64,000 nt of DNA from Flavobacterium jumunjinense (GTDB lineage: Bacteria; Bacteroidota; Bacteroidia; Flavobacteriales; Flavobacteriaceae). Each line of letters starts with the position of its first letter. The stretch's first letter is position 1. The stretch covers positions 868,001 to 932,000 of the forward strand of contig NZ_CP091285.1 of the NCBI RefSeq assembly GCF_021650975.2. The letters are read 5' to 3'. Below are positions 1 to 9,730 of the stretch, in pieces. Made by a program: the position numbers and the translations under genes. Under the pieces are notes generated by a model. That model was not told where the DNA came from, searched no databases, and saw nothing but the letters and a program-made list of their open reading frames with translations.

Positions 1-192
1 AGTACTCGAATTATTATTAAAAAAGATGTTGTAATTATTAGCAATAATTTACAAAAAAAGACAAATCCTGAACAAAGTAATAATTTTGGACTAAAATATT
101 TACAAAGTATCTACAATTATTATTCTAAAGAAGACTTTAAAACATTTGAAAAAGAGGGGAATTTTACCTGTATACTTCCATTAATTGATTAA
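1..192 (+). CDS. C-terminal end of a LytS-type sensor histidine kinase (partial)
   Basis: An open frame enters from the left edge and ends at TAA after 63 residues. The text VVIISNNLQKK, then GLKYLQSIY, a short variable stretch and a final FTCILPLID match the last part of the HATPase domain of LytS/YehU-type histidine kinases (N box, GLxNL motif, closing beta strand with LPL). The histidine-containing and sensor regions lie outside the window. Such kinases normally pair with LytTR response regulators, and one lies downstream at 7644 beyond a three-gene unit. Family assignment is fairly safe; partnership with that regulator is inference. Confidence 0.72.
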   Translation, partial: STRIIIKKDVVIISNNLQKKTNPEQSNNFGLKYLQSIYNYYSKEDFKTFEKEGNFTCILPLID

Positions 193-242
193 AAAAATCA
201 TTCACTCTCAAAAAATAGCCACTCACTCCCTTTTGTTTTTAT

Positions 243-275
243 ATTATCGTCAAAGCCCATAAATTTCACGATAAT
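243..275. promoter_or_regulatory. Inverted repeat upstream of the metalloprotease operon
   Basis: ATTATCGT at 243-250 is repeated as its exact reverse complement ACGATAAT at 268-275, 17 bases apart and 24 bases before the metalloprotease start codon. No TAnnTTTG -7 element was seen in this gap, so an activator- or repressor-bound operator is possible. It could also be chance in AT-rich DNA. The spacing of arm centres (25 bases) does not correspond to a plain helical repeat. Confidence 0.3.
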
Positions 276-298
276 TATTTAACCTAAACTTAACATAA

Positions 299-2899
299 AT
301 GAGACAAAAGGCATTCGTATCAAACGCAAAATATGTATTGATATTATTGTTTTTATTAAGTAATATTTCCGCTTTTTCGCAAAAAAGAAAGCAAAAAAAT
401 ACAAAATCAGAAACGACAAAAGATACTACAGTTACAAAAACGAAAGGTTACGCTGAACTAATTAAAAAAGGAACTTTCAAAAAAGGTTTATTTAACACCA
501 TTCAGGTTAAAACCGATATCTATTTTGAAATTCCTGATAGTTTAATGGGAAGGGAATTTCTTGTGGTAAATAAATTATCACAAGTTCCTATGCAAGTTAA
601 TGAAGCAGGCTTAAACAAAGGAATGAATTATGAAAATAAAGTGATTACTTTTTACAAAGATACTATTGCAAAAAAAGTTTGGGTTAAATCATATCTACCA
701 AAAGTTTCGTCTCCTGAAAATGATGCCATTACGGAATCTGTGAAGAATAATTTTTCAGAATCAATAATAGAGTTTTTTGACATTGAAACCAAAAATAATG
801 ATTCAACTTCCGTAGTAATAAAAGTTAATAAAATATTTGATGGAAAACAGAAAAGCTTTAATGATATATTAAGTAATATTGGTTTTGGCGGATCTGTTAA
901 ATCAGACTTATCATATATTGAAAATGTAAAAACATTTCCAAACAATGTAATTGTAAAATCACAATTAACCACTTCTATTAGTGAAGGAGGACCAGTTTTA
1001 TTCGTAACATTAGGAGTAACTAGCAATATTGTTTTATTAGATAAGGTTCCTATGAAACCTCGATTTTCAGACAAACGTATTGGCTATTTCACAGAAAAGC
1101 ATTGGTATTTTAATGATACTCAACATGCAATGGTTGAAAAAGAGCTAATCACTAGATGGAGGCTGGAGCCAAAAAAAGAGGATGAAGATAAATATTTAAA
1201 AGGAGAATTAGTAGAACCTAAAAAACCTATTGTCTATTATATTGATCCTTCTACACCTAAACAATGGAGACAATATATCATTGATGGTGTACACGATTGG
1301 CAAGTCGCTTTTGAGAAAGCTGGATTTAAAAATGCAATAATAGCAAAAGAACCGACAGAAGCAGACACCGATTTTGATGTTGATGATGTTCGTTATTCTG
1401 TTATTACATACGCTGCTTCTCCAAAAGCAAATGCTATGGGACCGTCTGTAGTTGATCCAAGAAGTGGAGAAATACTTGAAGCTGATATTATATGGTGGCA
1501 CAATGTGATGACTTCTTTACATAGTTGGATGCGTATTCAAACTGGACCAATTGATACAAAAGCAAGAGGTAATAAATTTAGTGATGAACATATGGGTGAA
1601 GCCATTCGGTTTGTTTCATCACATGAAGTCGGACACACTTTTGGATTAAAACACAATATGGGTTCTTCATTTGCGTTTGAGGTAGACTCTTTACGTTCTA
1701 AAGATTTCACAGAAAAAATGGGCGGAACAGCTCCTTCAATCATGGATTATGCACGTTATAACTATGTTGCACAACCTGAAGACAGCATAACAGCAATAAC
1801 TCCTAAAATTGGAGAGTATGACAAATATGCTATTGATTGGGGATATAGATGGTATCCAAATGAAACAGTAGAAAAAGAAAAATTAAATGCATTAATTGCT
1901 AAACATCAAAATGATCCTATTTATTTTTATGGAGAACAACAAGATGGTGGCGCTATAATTGACCCTCGCTCTCAATCAGAAGATTTAGGAAACGATGCCG
2001 TTAAAGCAAGTGAATATGGGTTAAAAAATCTTAAAAGAGTTGTTGAAAACATCTTAACTTGGACGTATGACAAAGATGAGCCATATTATCAAACTGGCAA
2101 ACTATATATCGGAACTATTGGTCAATGGCAATTATATAACCGTCATGTTCTAAATAACATCGGTGGAATATATTTAAACACAACAGTACATGGTGATGAC
2201 AAAGCAAGTTATATTCCGGTTCCAGCCGCAATGCAAAGAAAAGCAACAGATTACTTATTAAAAAATGTAATTACAATTCCAGAATGGTTATTCTTTAACT
2301 CTATTCTTGACAAAACAAATCCATTAAAAGACTCTCCTGTTGGTCCATATGAATACACTCCTTATACCTTATCTAGAGAATTACAATATGGTATTTTATA
2401 TGATTTATTCAGAGATGAACGTTTATTAAGAATGATTGAAAATGAATTGTATCAACGTAATAACAATAAAGAAAAACTATTTACTGTAGGCAACCTTTTT
2501 GAAAAAGTTCATCAACATGCTTTTAACGGAACTATTCAAAATAAATCATTGTCAATTTTGGAACGTATGACACAAAAAAATTATGTAGATGTATTAATTG
2601 TTTCTATAAACAAACTATTTGAAAAAACAGATTCTAAAAAAACACTTCAATTTACAAAAACATTAAATATGCCATCATTATGTAATCATATTCATGAAGA
2701 CAAAATGATTAGAAATATAAATCAATCTTCTTTAAAAAGAGTGACAGAAGTAACATCTGAGAAAAAAGGAGAATTAAATAAAATTTTACGATTATTACAA
2801 TTAAAGAAGAATACAGGTAATCAAGAAACTAGAAATCATTATGCAGATTTAATCAATCGTATTAACAAAGCACTTAACAACTCGCTATTAACTAACTAA
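299..2899 (+). CDS. Secreted zinc-dependent metalloprotease (DUF5117/DUF5118/DUF4953 family)
   Basis: The 866-residue product has an N-terminal signal peptide (hydrophobic core VLILLFLLSN, cleavage likely near AFSQ). The zinc motif HEVGHTFGLKH spans residues 442-452 with the metzincin HExxHxxGxxH pattern, and SIMDYARYN around residue 482 is the Met-turn. In this Bacteroidota family a short DUF5118, a DUF5117 region and a C-terminal DUF4953 region flank the catalytic core; length fits a complete protein. Only 6 bases separate its stop from the SusC start, so protease, SusC and SusD look cotranscribed, suggesting extracytoplasmic protein breakdown coupled to peptide uptake. The substrate is unknown. 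Confidence 0.88.
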   Translation: MRQKAFVSNAKYVLILLFLLSNISAFSQKRKQKNTKSETTKDTTVTKTKGYAELIKKGTFKKGLFNTIQVKTDIYFEIPDSLMGREFLVVNKLSQVPMQVNEAGLNKGMNYENKVITFYKDTIAKKVWVKSYLPKVSSPENDAITESVKNNFSESIIEFFDIETKNNDSTSVVIKVNKIFDGKQKSFNDILSNIGFGGSVKSDLSYIENVKTFPNNVIVKSQLTTSISEGGPVLFVTLGVTSNIVLLDKVPMKPRFSDKRIGYFTEKHWYFNDTQHAMVEKELITRWRLEPKKEDEDKYLKGELVEPKKPIVYYIDPSTPKQWRQYIIDGVHDWQVAFEKAGFKNAIIAKEPTEADTDFDVDDVRYSVITYAASPKANAMGPSVVDPRSGEILEADIIWWHNVMTSLHSWMRIQTGPIDTKARGNKFSDEHMGEAIRFVSSHEVGHTFGLKHNMGSSFAFEVDSLRSKDFTEKMGGTAPSIMDYARYNYVAQPEDSITAITPKIGEYDKYAIDWGYRWYPNETVEKEKLNALIAKHQNDPIYFYGEQQDGGAIIDPRSQSEDLGNDAVKASEYGLKNLKRVVENILTWTYDKDEPYYQTGKLYIGTIGQWQLYNRHVLNNIGGIYLNTTVHGDDKASYIPVPAAMQRKATDYLLKNVITIPEWLFFNSILDKTNPLKDSPVGPYEYTPYTLSRELQYGILYDLFRDERLLRMIENELYQRNNNKEKLFTVGNLFEKVHQHAFNGTIQNKSLSILERMTQKNYVDVLIVSINKLFEKTDSKKTLQFTKTLNMPSLCNHIHEDKMIRNINQSSLKRVTEVTSEKKGELNKILRLLQLKKNTGNQETRNHYADLINRINKALNNSLLTN

Positions 2900-2905
2900 T
2901 AAAAA

Positions 2906-5900
2906 ATGAAGAAACTATTTTTTTTAATGACTATCATACTCTCTTATGCTAGTCATGCGCAAGAAACTAGAACGATTACTGGACAAGTAATTGATTCCGA
3001 AGATAGACTACCTATTCCTGGAGTTTCTGTTTATGTGGAAAAACAGTCTATCTCTAATGAAACGGAACAAAGTGGAATTATTCAAAGTACTAGTGTAGGA
3101 ACAATTACTGATATGGATGGATACTTCAAATTAGAAATAAATAAGGAAGTAAAAAGTTTACGTGTTAGCTTCATGGGATACCAATCCTATTTAATTGATT
3201 TATCTTCTCAAAACAATTATAATATTGCTTTAAAAGTAGATTTAAATGAATTACAAGAAATTGTAGTAACAGGTTATCAGAAAATAGAAAAGCGAAAACT
3301 TACTTCTGCTTTAACTAAAGTAGATATGGAAGATATTCAACAAGCTGGTGTTGCAAGTGTAGATCAATTGTTAGCTGGACAAGTGGCTGGTGTTGCCATC
3401 ACTCCAGGAAATGGAGCTCCAGGTGGTGCAGCAAAAATTAGAATTAGAGGTACAGCTTCTCTATCTGGTCCGCAAGATCCACTTTGGGTATTAGATGGTC
3501 TTCCATTAGAAGGAAATGATGTTCCAAACTTTAATGATAAAGACAATATTGATCAATTAAACAACTTCTCTATTGCAGGATTAAATCCTGATGACATAAA
3601 AGATATTACAATTTTAAAAGATGCTGCTGCAACAGCTATTTATGGTGCAAGAGCAGCAAATGGTGTAATTGTAATTACAACTAAAAAAGGAAGAAAAGGG
3701 AAAATGTCCGTAAATTTTACTGCAAACACATTTGTAACTCAAAAACCAGATTTTTCGAAGTTAAATTTAATGAATGCTAATCAAAAAGTTGATTTCGAAT
3801 TAGCGTTAGCTGGGCGTTCTGATTTAACATTCAGAGATGATAAGGGTGAGATTTCTCGTATTTTAAATGGTTCAGGAGAATTAGATGCATATAGAACAGG
3901 TGGTTTTTCTGCTTTAACTCCTGGAACACAACAAGCTATTAATACTCTACGTAATAATCAAACAGATTGGGGTAATTTATTATATAGAACTGCCGTTAAT
4001 AAACAATATGGTTTAAGCTTATCAGGTGGTGGTGAAAAATCAGACTATTACTTTTCGTTAGGTTATTATGATGAAAAAGGAACAACTATAGGAACTGGTT
4101 TTGAAAGATATAATATCACTTTAAAAAACAATTACGAATTATCAGATAGATTCAAAGTAGGTATTGGCCTATTTGGAAGCCAAAGTAAAAACTCTTCTTA
4201 TATTTCAGACAGTGACGCTTTTACCAATCCTGCAAATTATTCAAGAAATGCAAACCCATACCTTTCTCCAAAAGACGAAAATGGCAACTATATATATGAT
4301 CAGGACATTCAAGGTTATTCAGATCGTTATGTTCCTTTTAACTTCTTAGAAGAAAGAGAAAACACTTCTTATGAATTAAAAACAAGAGCAATAAAAGCAA
4401 TTTTTGATTTAGAATACAAAGTTATTAAGGACTTAAAACTAACTTCTCAAATCGGCTTACAGATGGATAATTCTGGAACAGAAAAATATGCTGGAAAAGA
4501 AACTTATTTCTCACGTAAAGAAAAAGAAAAAACAAGACGATACAGCAATGGGAGCTACTATTACTTTCTACCAGAAGGTGGTATTATCCAAAACTGGAAC
4601 ACTGATTTTTTCCAATACAACATAAAAACACAATTGATGTACAACAAAATCATCAATGAAAAACACGAGTTAGATTTCCTTATTGGTAATGAATTAAGAA
4701 GAAATTACAACACTAACATTTACTCTAGAGGTTTTGGTTACGATCGCCAAACAGGTACGACTAGTCAAATTGTTTTTCCTAATCAAGAAATAGCTAATAG
4801 TAATGAATATAGAACCTATAATCGAACTAAAAACGAAAATGCATTTGCATCAATGTATGCAACAGCATCCTACACTTACAATAGAAAATATACTGTATTT
4901 GGAAGTGTAAGATATGATGGTTCAGATTTATTTGGAGTAGATCCTAAATATAAATATTTACCATTATGGTCTATTTCAGGATCATGGTTTGCTTCAGAAG
5001 AAGATTTTATAAAAAACAATATAAAAGCTATTAGTAATTTAAGATTTCGTGCTTCATATGGTTTACAAGGAAATATTGACAAAGGAACATCTCCTTTTGT
5101 TGTAGGAAATTATGGAACTGCTAATATATTACCCGGACAATCTGAAACAACAATTGTAGTAACAAGTCCTCCAAATAACAAATTACGTTGGGAAAAAACA
5201 GAAAATGTAAACTTTGGTTTAGATTTAGGTGTTTTAAAAAACCGTATTAATGTAGCAGCAGATTTATATGGAAGAAGAAGTACTGATTTATTAGGTATTC
5301 GTGCTTTACCTCTTGAAAACGGATTTGAATATACAAATATGAACTGGGCTCAAGTTACTAATAAAGGATACGAAATCTCAGTATCAACTAAAAACATAGA
5401 TAATCCAAACTTTAAATGGTCAACTAACTTCAATTTTGCTCATAACAAAAGTAATATTGATCGTATAGAAGTAAGAGCAAACAGTTATCTTCCTTCAGGA
5501 GAAGGCTACCCTGTTAATGCTGTTTTTGCATTAAAAACAGCTGGAATTGATGAAAATGGATATCCTCAATTTTTGAACAATAATGGAGAAGTTGTAAATG
5601 CTGTAGACTTCTTCCAATTATATGATCCTTATGCTGTAATTTTCCCTGGTGAAATTTCTCAATCAAGATTAACTGAAAACGCTGAAAATTTTAGAAGCTT
5701 ATTCACTTATGTAGGAGATAGAGATCCTAAATTTACAGGAGGTTTCATTAACACTTTTAAAATTAAGAACTTTGATGTAACTATTTCAACTACATTTAAT
5801 TTAAAACAAACAGTTGTTAAAACGCCTCCATACAATGGAACACAAGTAGATAGAGGCCAGAACTATACTACTGATATTTTAGACGCTTGGTCTCCATCTA

Positions 5901-6253
5901 ATCCTAATTCTAATTTACCTGGAATTGTAGGTGCAAATTCAGGAACGGGTGATTCATGGATGGCGTATCAATGGTTTGCAAACGGTTCTCCTGTTAACAC
6001 CTATGCTCTTTTAGACACTTGGGTTGATGAAATGAGCTATATGAGACTTAGTAGTATTCGTTTAGGTTACACATTACCAAAATCTGTAACAGATAAAATG
6101 AAAATTCAAAATGTAAGATTTAATGTGGAAGGAAGAAATCTTTTCGTTGTTAGTTCTAACTATAAAGGCTATTTTGATCCAGAAACATATGGTAACATTT
6201 ATGCACAACCAATTCCTAGATCTATAACATTAGGCTTAAACTTAACTTTTTAA
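2906..6253 (+). CDS. SusC/RagA-type TonB-linked outer membrane protein
   Basis: A 1115-residue TonB-dependent transporter. It starts with a signal peptide ending near SHAQ, then a carboxypeptidase-regulatory-like domain (ITGQVIDSEDRLPIPGVSV, residues about 22-110). The SusC signature ELQEIVVTGYQ leads into the plug domain, which includes PLWVLDGLPLEG and ILKDAAATAIYGARAANGV (to about residue 260). The rest is a 22-strand-type barrel ending in aromatic ITLGLNLTF. SusC proteins form the outer membrane channel capped by a SusD lipoprotein, and a SusD gene follows 12 bases later. The adjacent secreted protease rather than glycan enzymes suggests peptide import; this is inference. Confidence 0.95.
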   Translation: MKKLFFLMTIILSYASHAQETRTITGQVIDSEDRLPIPGVSVYVEKQSISNETEQSGIIQSTSVGTITDMDGYFKLEINKEVKSLRVSFMGYQSYLIDLSSQNNYNIALKVDLNELQEIVVTGYQKIEKRKLTSALTKVDMEDIQQAGVASVDQLLAGQVAGVAITPGNGAPGGAAKIRIRGTASLSGPQDPLWVLDGLPLEGNDVPNFNDKDNIDQLNNFSIAGLNPDDIKDITILKDAAATAIYGARAANGVIVITTKKGRKGKMSVNFTANTFVTQKPDFSKLNLMNANQKVDFELALAGRSDLTFRDDKGEISRILNGSGELDAYRTGGFSALTPGTQQAINTLRNNQTDWGNLLYRTAVNKQYGLSLSGGGEKSDYYFSLGYYDEKGTTIGTGFERYNITLKNNYELSDRFKVGIGLFGSQSKNSSYISDSDAFTNPANYSRNANPYLSPKDENGNYIYDQDIQGYSDRYVPFNFLEERENTSYELKTRAIKAIFDLEYKVIKDLKLTSQIGLQMDNSGTEKYAGKETYFSRKEKEKTRRYSNGSYYYFLPEGGIIQNWNTDFFQYNIKTQLMYNKIINEKHELDFLIGNELRRNYNTNIYSRGFGYDRQTGTTSQIVFPNQEIANSNEYRTYNRTKNENAFASMYATASYTYNRKYTVFGSVRYDGSDLFGVDPKYKYLPLWSISGSWFASEEDFIKNNIKAISNLRFRASYGLQGNIDKGTSPFVVGNYGTANILPGQSETTIVVTSPPNNKLRWEKTENVNFGLDLGVLKNRINVAADLYGRRSTDLLGIRALPLENGFEYTNMNWAQVTNKGYEISVSTKNIDNPNFKWSTNFNFAHNKSNIDRIEVRANSYLPSGEGYPVNAVFALKTAGIDENGYPQFLNNNGEVVNAVDFFQLYDPYAVIFPGEISQSRLTENAENFRSLFTYVGDRDPKFTGGFINTFKIKNFDVTISTTFNLKQTVVKTPPYNGTQVDRGQNYTTDILDAWSPSNPNSNLPGIVGANSGTGDSWMAYQWFANGSPVNTYALLDTWVDEMSYMRLSSIRLGYTLPKSVTDKMKIQNVRFNVEGRNLFVVSSNYKGYFDPETYGNIYAQPIPRSITLGLNLTF

Positions 6254-6265
6254 AAATTGAGGATT

Positions 6266-7585
6266 ATGAAAAACATATCAAAATATATAATTCTATTTAC
6301 AATTGTAATTGGAATGAATAGTTGCAATGACTATCTAGATATTAAACCAGAAGGAAAAGTAATCCCTGAAACATTAGAAGATTTTCGTGCCGTATTAACT
6401 ACTGGATACAGTGCTTTTCCTAGACATAAATCATTAGCTACTTTAAGAGCAGATGAACTTATTCTAAATGAATTTGACGATCAATTATTATATAGTAAAG
6501 ATATTTACATTTGGAAAGATGCAAATCCTGATCCGGCAACAACGAGCTTCCAGTGGGCACAATTGTATAATACTATTTTTTATACTAATGTAGTAATTAA
6601 TGATGGCGACACAAAAGTTCCTTCTTCTACTGAGAAAGATCAATTAATTGGTGAAGCATACGCTTTAAGAGCACTTACCTATTTTGATCTAATTAATTTA
6701 TTTGGAAAACCATACAATACTGCTACCTCTTCTTCAGACAGAGGAGTTCCACTAGCTTTAGAAATAGATTTAGAACAAGATTTTATTCCAGAGAGTGTTG
6801 CTAATGTTTACAACCAAATACTTTCTGATATTGAAGAAGCTAAAAGTTTATTAAATAAAGATACACAAGCAACAGGATTAAACTATCGCTTTTCAAAAGC
6901 CGCTATTTATGCATTAGAAGCTAGGGTTAGTCTATATAGAAATGAATGGCAAAAAGCCTTAGACGCTGTCAATATTGCTTTATCATATAGAAATGAATTA
7001 ATAGACCTTAATACTAACTTAACTTTACCAAACAAGTACAATAGTGTTGAATCTGTAATGGCTTTAGAAGATGTTTTTACAAACTCTTTAAAAGTTTCCA
7101 CTTATGCTTCTTCTGAATTAATTGATGCTTTCGATCAAACAAATGATTTACGTTTTTCTTTATATTTTGAACCTTCAGGAAGTAGGTTTAAATTTGAAAA
7201 AGGAGGTGAACAAGAACAAAAATGTACTTTTAGAACTTCTGAATTATATTTAATTAAAGCTGAAGCTGAGTTAAGACTAAACAACTTTAGCGATTCAAAA
7301 ACTACATTACTTCACTTATTACAAAAAAGATATACTCCAACAGCTTATACCCAGTTAAGTACTGACATTAATGCAATGTCCAATCTGGAATTCACAACTT
7401 TCCTTTTTGAAGAAAGAAGACGTGAATTAGCAGTAGAAGGCCATCGTTGGTTTGATCTAAGAAGAATGAATCAAAAACAAATTATTCATCAAGTAGAAGG
7501 ATTAGATTATACGCTCATAGAAAACGATCCGCGATATACATTGCCATATCCGCTAAATGCACAATTAAACAATCCAAACTTATAA
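6266..7585 (+). CDS. RagB/SusD family nutrient-binding outer membrane lipoprotein
   Basis: The 439-residue product opens with a lipoprotein signal peptide whose lipobox cysteine is residue 20 (GMNSCNDYLD). A TTG 9 bases upstream is also in frame, but the ATG gives the normal short n-region. The SusD family features are NDYLDIKPEG after the lipid anchor, TPR-like helices in the middle (LIGEAYALRALTYFDLINLFGKP) and the C-terminal hallmark FEERRRELAVEGHRWFDLRRM. It is at the short end of SusD lengths. It would cap the SusC barrel encoded just upstream. A terminator-like hairpin follows directly, closing the protease-SusC-SusD unit. Confidence 0.93.
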   Translation: MKNISKYIILFTIVIGMNSCNDYLDIKPEGKVIPETLEDFRAVLTTGYSAFPRHKSLATLRADELILNEFDDQLLYSKDIYIWKDANPDPATTSFQWAQLYNTIFYTNVVINDGDTKVPSSTEKDQLIGEAYALRALTYFDLINLFGKPYNTATSSSDRGVPLALEIDLEQDFIPESVANVYNQILSDIEEAKSLLNKDTQATGLNYRFSKAAIYALEARVSLYRNEWQKALDAVNIALSYRNELIDLNTNLTLPNKYNSVESVMALEDVFTNSLKVSTYASSELIDAFDQTNDLRFSLYFEPSGSRFKFEKGGEQEQKCTFRTSELYLIKAEAELRLNNFSDSKTTLLHLLQKRYTPTAYTQLSTDINAMSNLEFTTFLFEERRRELAVEGHRWFDLRRMNQKQIIHQVEGLDYTLIENDPRYTLPYPLNAQLNNPNL

Positions 7586-7587
7586 TT

Positions 7588-7623
7588 AAAGAAATCCTGA
7601 ATTTGAAATTCGGGATTTTTTTT
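7588..7623 (+). terminator. Rho-independent terminator after SusD
   Basis: The stem AAATCCTGAATTT pairs with AAATTCGGGATTT (one G-T wobble) and is followed by a run of T. It begins two bases after the susD stop codon. Its arms share the ATCCcGAATT core with the hairpins at 9731 and 41823. Confidence 0.82.
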
Positions 7624-7643
7624 TACTTTTACATAAAAAGAAA

Positions 7644-8408
7644 ATGAAAATAGCTATTGTAGAAGACGAACATTTAGCTTCCAGTTATCTAAAATCGATT
7701 TTAGAAAAACAAGAAGTTATTGCAGTATCTAAAATAACTATTTTAAAATCCGTTAAAGAAGCCGTTGCATTTTTCAAAGAGCACACGACAGACTTAGTTT
7801 TTATGGATATTCATTTAGGAGATGGAAAAAGCTTAGATATTTTTGAAGAGATTTCTATTCCAAGTCCTATCATATTTGTAACAGCTTATGATACTTATGC
7901 TATAAAAGTGTTCAAACATTTCACTATTGATTACTTACTTAAACCCTTTGAAGAAGAAGAGCTTGTTTCAGCTTTATCAAAATACAAAAAAATAAAAGGT
8001 TCGTTTAACTTAAACCAAACCGTACAATCACTTGATTTAATAGAAAATAAAAACATCGATTCATACCAAAAACGTTTTTTAGTCAATCATGGCTATAAAT
8101 TTATATCCATTAATGATTCTGATATTAGTTGTTTTATGGGTTCAGGTAAACACCTCTTTATTTATACTTCCAATGGAAATAGTTATCTATATAATGATAC
8201 TATTAAAGATGTTATCAATAAACTAAATCCCGAATTCTTTTTTAAAGTGAACAGAAAATATATATTACATGTTTCAGCAATAAAAGAAGTCATTCGCCAT
8301 ACTAGTCAAAAAGTAGAAATAAAAGTAATTGATACAATAAATGACGATAATCCTATACTAGTAAGCAAAAATAAAATTACTAGCTTTAAAAAATGGCTTG
8401 ACAAATAG
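7644..8408 (+). CDS. LytTR family response regulator
   Basis: The 254-residue protein has a receiver domain (residues 1-120) with acidic pocket ED at 7-8, phospho-acceptor Asp55 in LVFMDIHLG, conserved FVTAYD and the lysine of DYLLKPF. A LytTR DNA-binding domain follows (about 140-250, with FFKVNRKYILHVSAI). It is transcribed separately from susD because of the intervening terminator; TACTTTTA at 7624-7631 matches 7 of 8 promoter positions. The likely sensor partner is a LytS-type kinase such as the one truncated at the left window edge. Targets are unknown; the adjacent protease-SusCD unit is a reasonable guess. Confidence 0.92.
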   Translation: MKIAIVEDEHLASSYLKSILEKQEVIAVSKITILKSVKEAVAFFKEHTTDLVFMDIHLGDGKSLDIFEEISIPSPIIFVTAYDTYAIKVFKHFTIDYLLKPFEEEELVSALSKYKKIKGSFNLNQTVQSLDLIENKNIDSYQKRFLVNHGYKFISINDSDISCFMGSGKHLFIYTSNGNSYLYNDTIKDVINKLNPEFFFKVNRKYILHVSAIKEVIRHTSQKVEIKVIDTINDDNPILVSKNKITSFKKWLDK

Positions 8409-8435
8409 TTTTTTTTAAAAAACAAATTTATTTTT

Positions 8436-8933
8436 TTACAATGGTAATTTTTCTTTCATTTTTTCAACGATATTAAAAGCTGCTGGACAAATTGCTACAT
8501 TTTTTAAAGTTAAATCAGAAATTTGTTGAAACTTCTTTCTATCAGTATGAGGAAATTCACGACATGCTTTAGGTCGCACATCATAAATAAAACATTTATT
8601 CTCATTATCTAAAAAAGTACAAGGTACACTTTGCAAAACATAATCATTATCTTCATCTACCATTAAATATTGTTCAATAAACTGCTGTGGTTTCTGTCTT
8701 AAACTTTTAGAAATTCTTTCAATATCTGCAGAAGTAAATAATGGCCCCGTAGTTTTGCAACAATTAGCACATTCTAAACAATCCGTTTTCTTAAATTCGG
8801 CCTCATGCAAATCTTGCATTATATAATCTAAATTCTTTGGCGTACGTTTTTTTAGCTTATCGAAATATTTTTTATTTTCGTTATGCGTATCTTTGGCTAG
8901 TTTTCCGAGTTCGTTTAGTGGTGGTTTCAACAT
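8436..8933 (-). CDS. YkgJ family cysteine cluster protein
   Basis: A 165-residue protein with seven cysteines in the zinc/iron-chelating YkgJ pattern: CLECANCC (Cys52, 55, 58, 59), VPCTFL (105), NKCFIY (114) and RPKACREFP (124). The family is predicted to bind a metal or Fe-S cluster; its cellular role is not established. It runs convergently with the LytTR gene, separated by 27 AT-rich bases, and divergently from the methyltransferase gene. A TAATTTTG element on its own strand lies 19 bases before the ATG. Confidence 0.87.
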   Translation of the reverse strand: MLKPPLNELGKLAKDTHNENKKYFDKLKKRTPKNLDYIMQDLHEAEFKKTDCLECANCCKTTGPLFTSADIERISKSLRQKPQQFIEQYLMVDEDNDYVLQSVPCTFLDNENKCFIYDVRPKACREFPHTDRKKFQQISDLTLKNVAICPAAFNIVEKMKEKLPL

Positions 8934-8951
8934 TAGATTTTGTTTCTACCA

Positions 8952-8959
8952 CAAAATTA
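8952..8959 (-). promoter_or_regulatory. Candidate -7 promoter element for the YkgJ gene
   Basis: The minus strand reads TAATTTTG, an exact match to the Bacteroidota TAnnTTTG element, placing transcription start about a dozen bases before the ATG. No clear TTG at the expected -33 distance was found. Confidence 0.45.
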
Positions 8960-9022
8960 AACAACTTAGAAGATAAACCATTAAAAAAGAGGAAAGATTA
9001 CTTTATTCCTAACAACAAAGAC

Positions 9023-9730
9023 ATGAAAGACCTTTTTGGAAAAGCCATTTTAGATTATCAGACCAATAATAATCCAGAAAATTTAATTACAGAAACCACA
9101 ATTAGCGATGCCGATGAAATGAGTGTAGCTTATTTGTTTAGGGAATATAACGAAATGCCTAAGCTAGAAAAAAAAGCATTACAATTAGCTAAAGGAAAAG
9201 TTTTAGATGTAGGGTGCGGAGCTGGAAGCCATTCTTTATATCTTCAAAATAAAAAAAATACTGAAGTAACGTCTATAGATATTTCTACAAACGCTATTAG
9301 TGCTTGTAAATTGAGAGGTTTAAAAAATGTAGCGGTTGAAAATGTTTTAAATTATTCTTCAGAAAACAAATTTGACACCATTTTATTATTAATGAATGGA
9401 ACAGGAATTTTTGAAAAAATAAACAAAATTAGCGAATACCTTAAAAAACTAAAGTCATTATTAAATAACAAAGGACAGATATTAATTGATTCATCAGACA
9501 TTATTTATATGTTTGATCAAGATGATGAAGGTGCGTATGAAATCCCTGCAAATGGTTATTATGGTGAGTTACAATTTGACATTTCTTATAAAGGAGAAAA
9601 AGAAACCTCTTTTGACTGGCTATATTTAGATTACAACACACTACAAAACGCTGCGCATGCAAATGGTTTACAATGCGAATTAATCCTAGAAGGAGAACAT
9701 TATGATTATTTGGCAAAACTAAGTTTATAG
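9023..9730 (+). CDS. Class I SAM-dependent methyltransferase
   Basis: From the ATG of MKDLFGKAIL the product is 235 residues. The frame stays open further upstream, but that stretch overlaps the divergent YkgJ gene and its promoter, so the internal ATG is preferred. Motif I is VLDVGCGAGSHSLYLQ (about residues 58-73), followed by TSIDIS, a motif II-like acidic end of strand 2, and FDTILLLMNG. This is a Rossmann-fold SAM-dependent methyltransferase; the substrate cannot be told. It ends directly at a strong bidirectional terminator. Confidence 0.85.
   Translation: MKDLFGKAILDYQTNNNPENLITETTISDADEMSVAYLFREYNEMPKLEKKALQLAKGKVLDVGCGAGSHSLYLQNKKNTEVTSIDISTNAISACKLRGLKNVAVENVLNYSSENKFDTILLLMNGTGIFEKINKISEYLKKLKSLLNNKGQILIDSSDIIYMFDQDDEGAYEIPANGYYGELQFDISYKGEKETSFDWLYLDYNTLQNAAHANGLQCELILEGEHYDYLAKLSL

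Noticed and set aside
8837..9022. N-terminal extension of the methyltransferase
   Set aside because: It overlaps the divergent YkgJ coding region and its promoter and adds non-family sequence.
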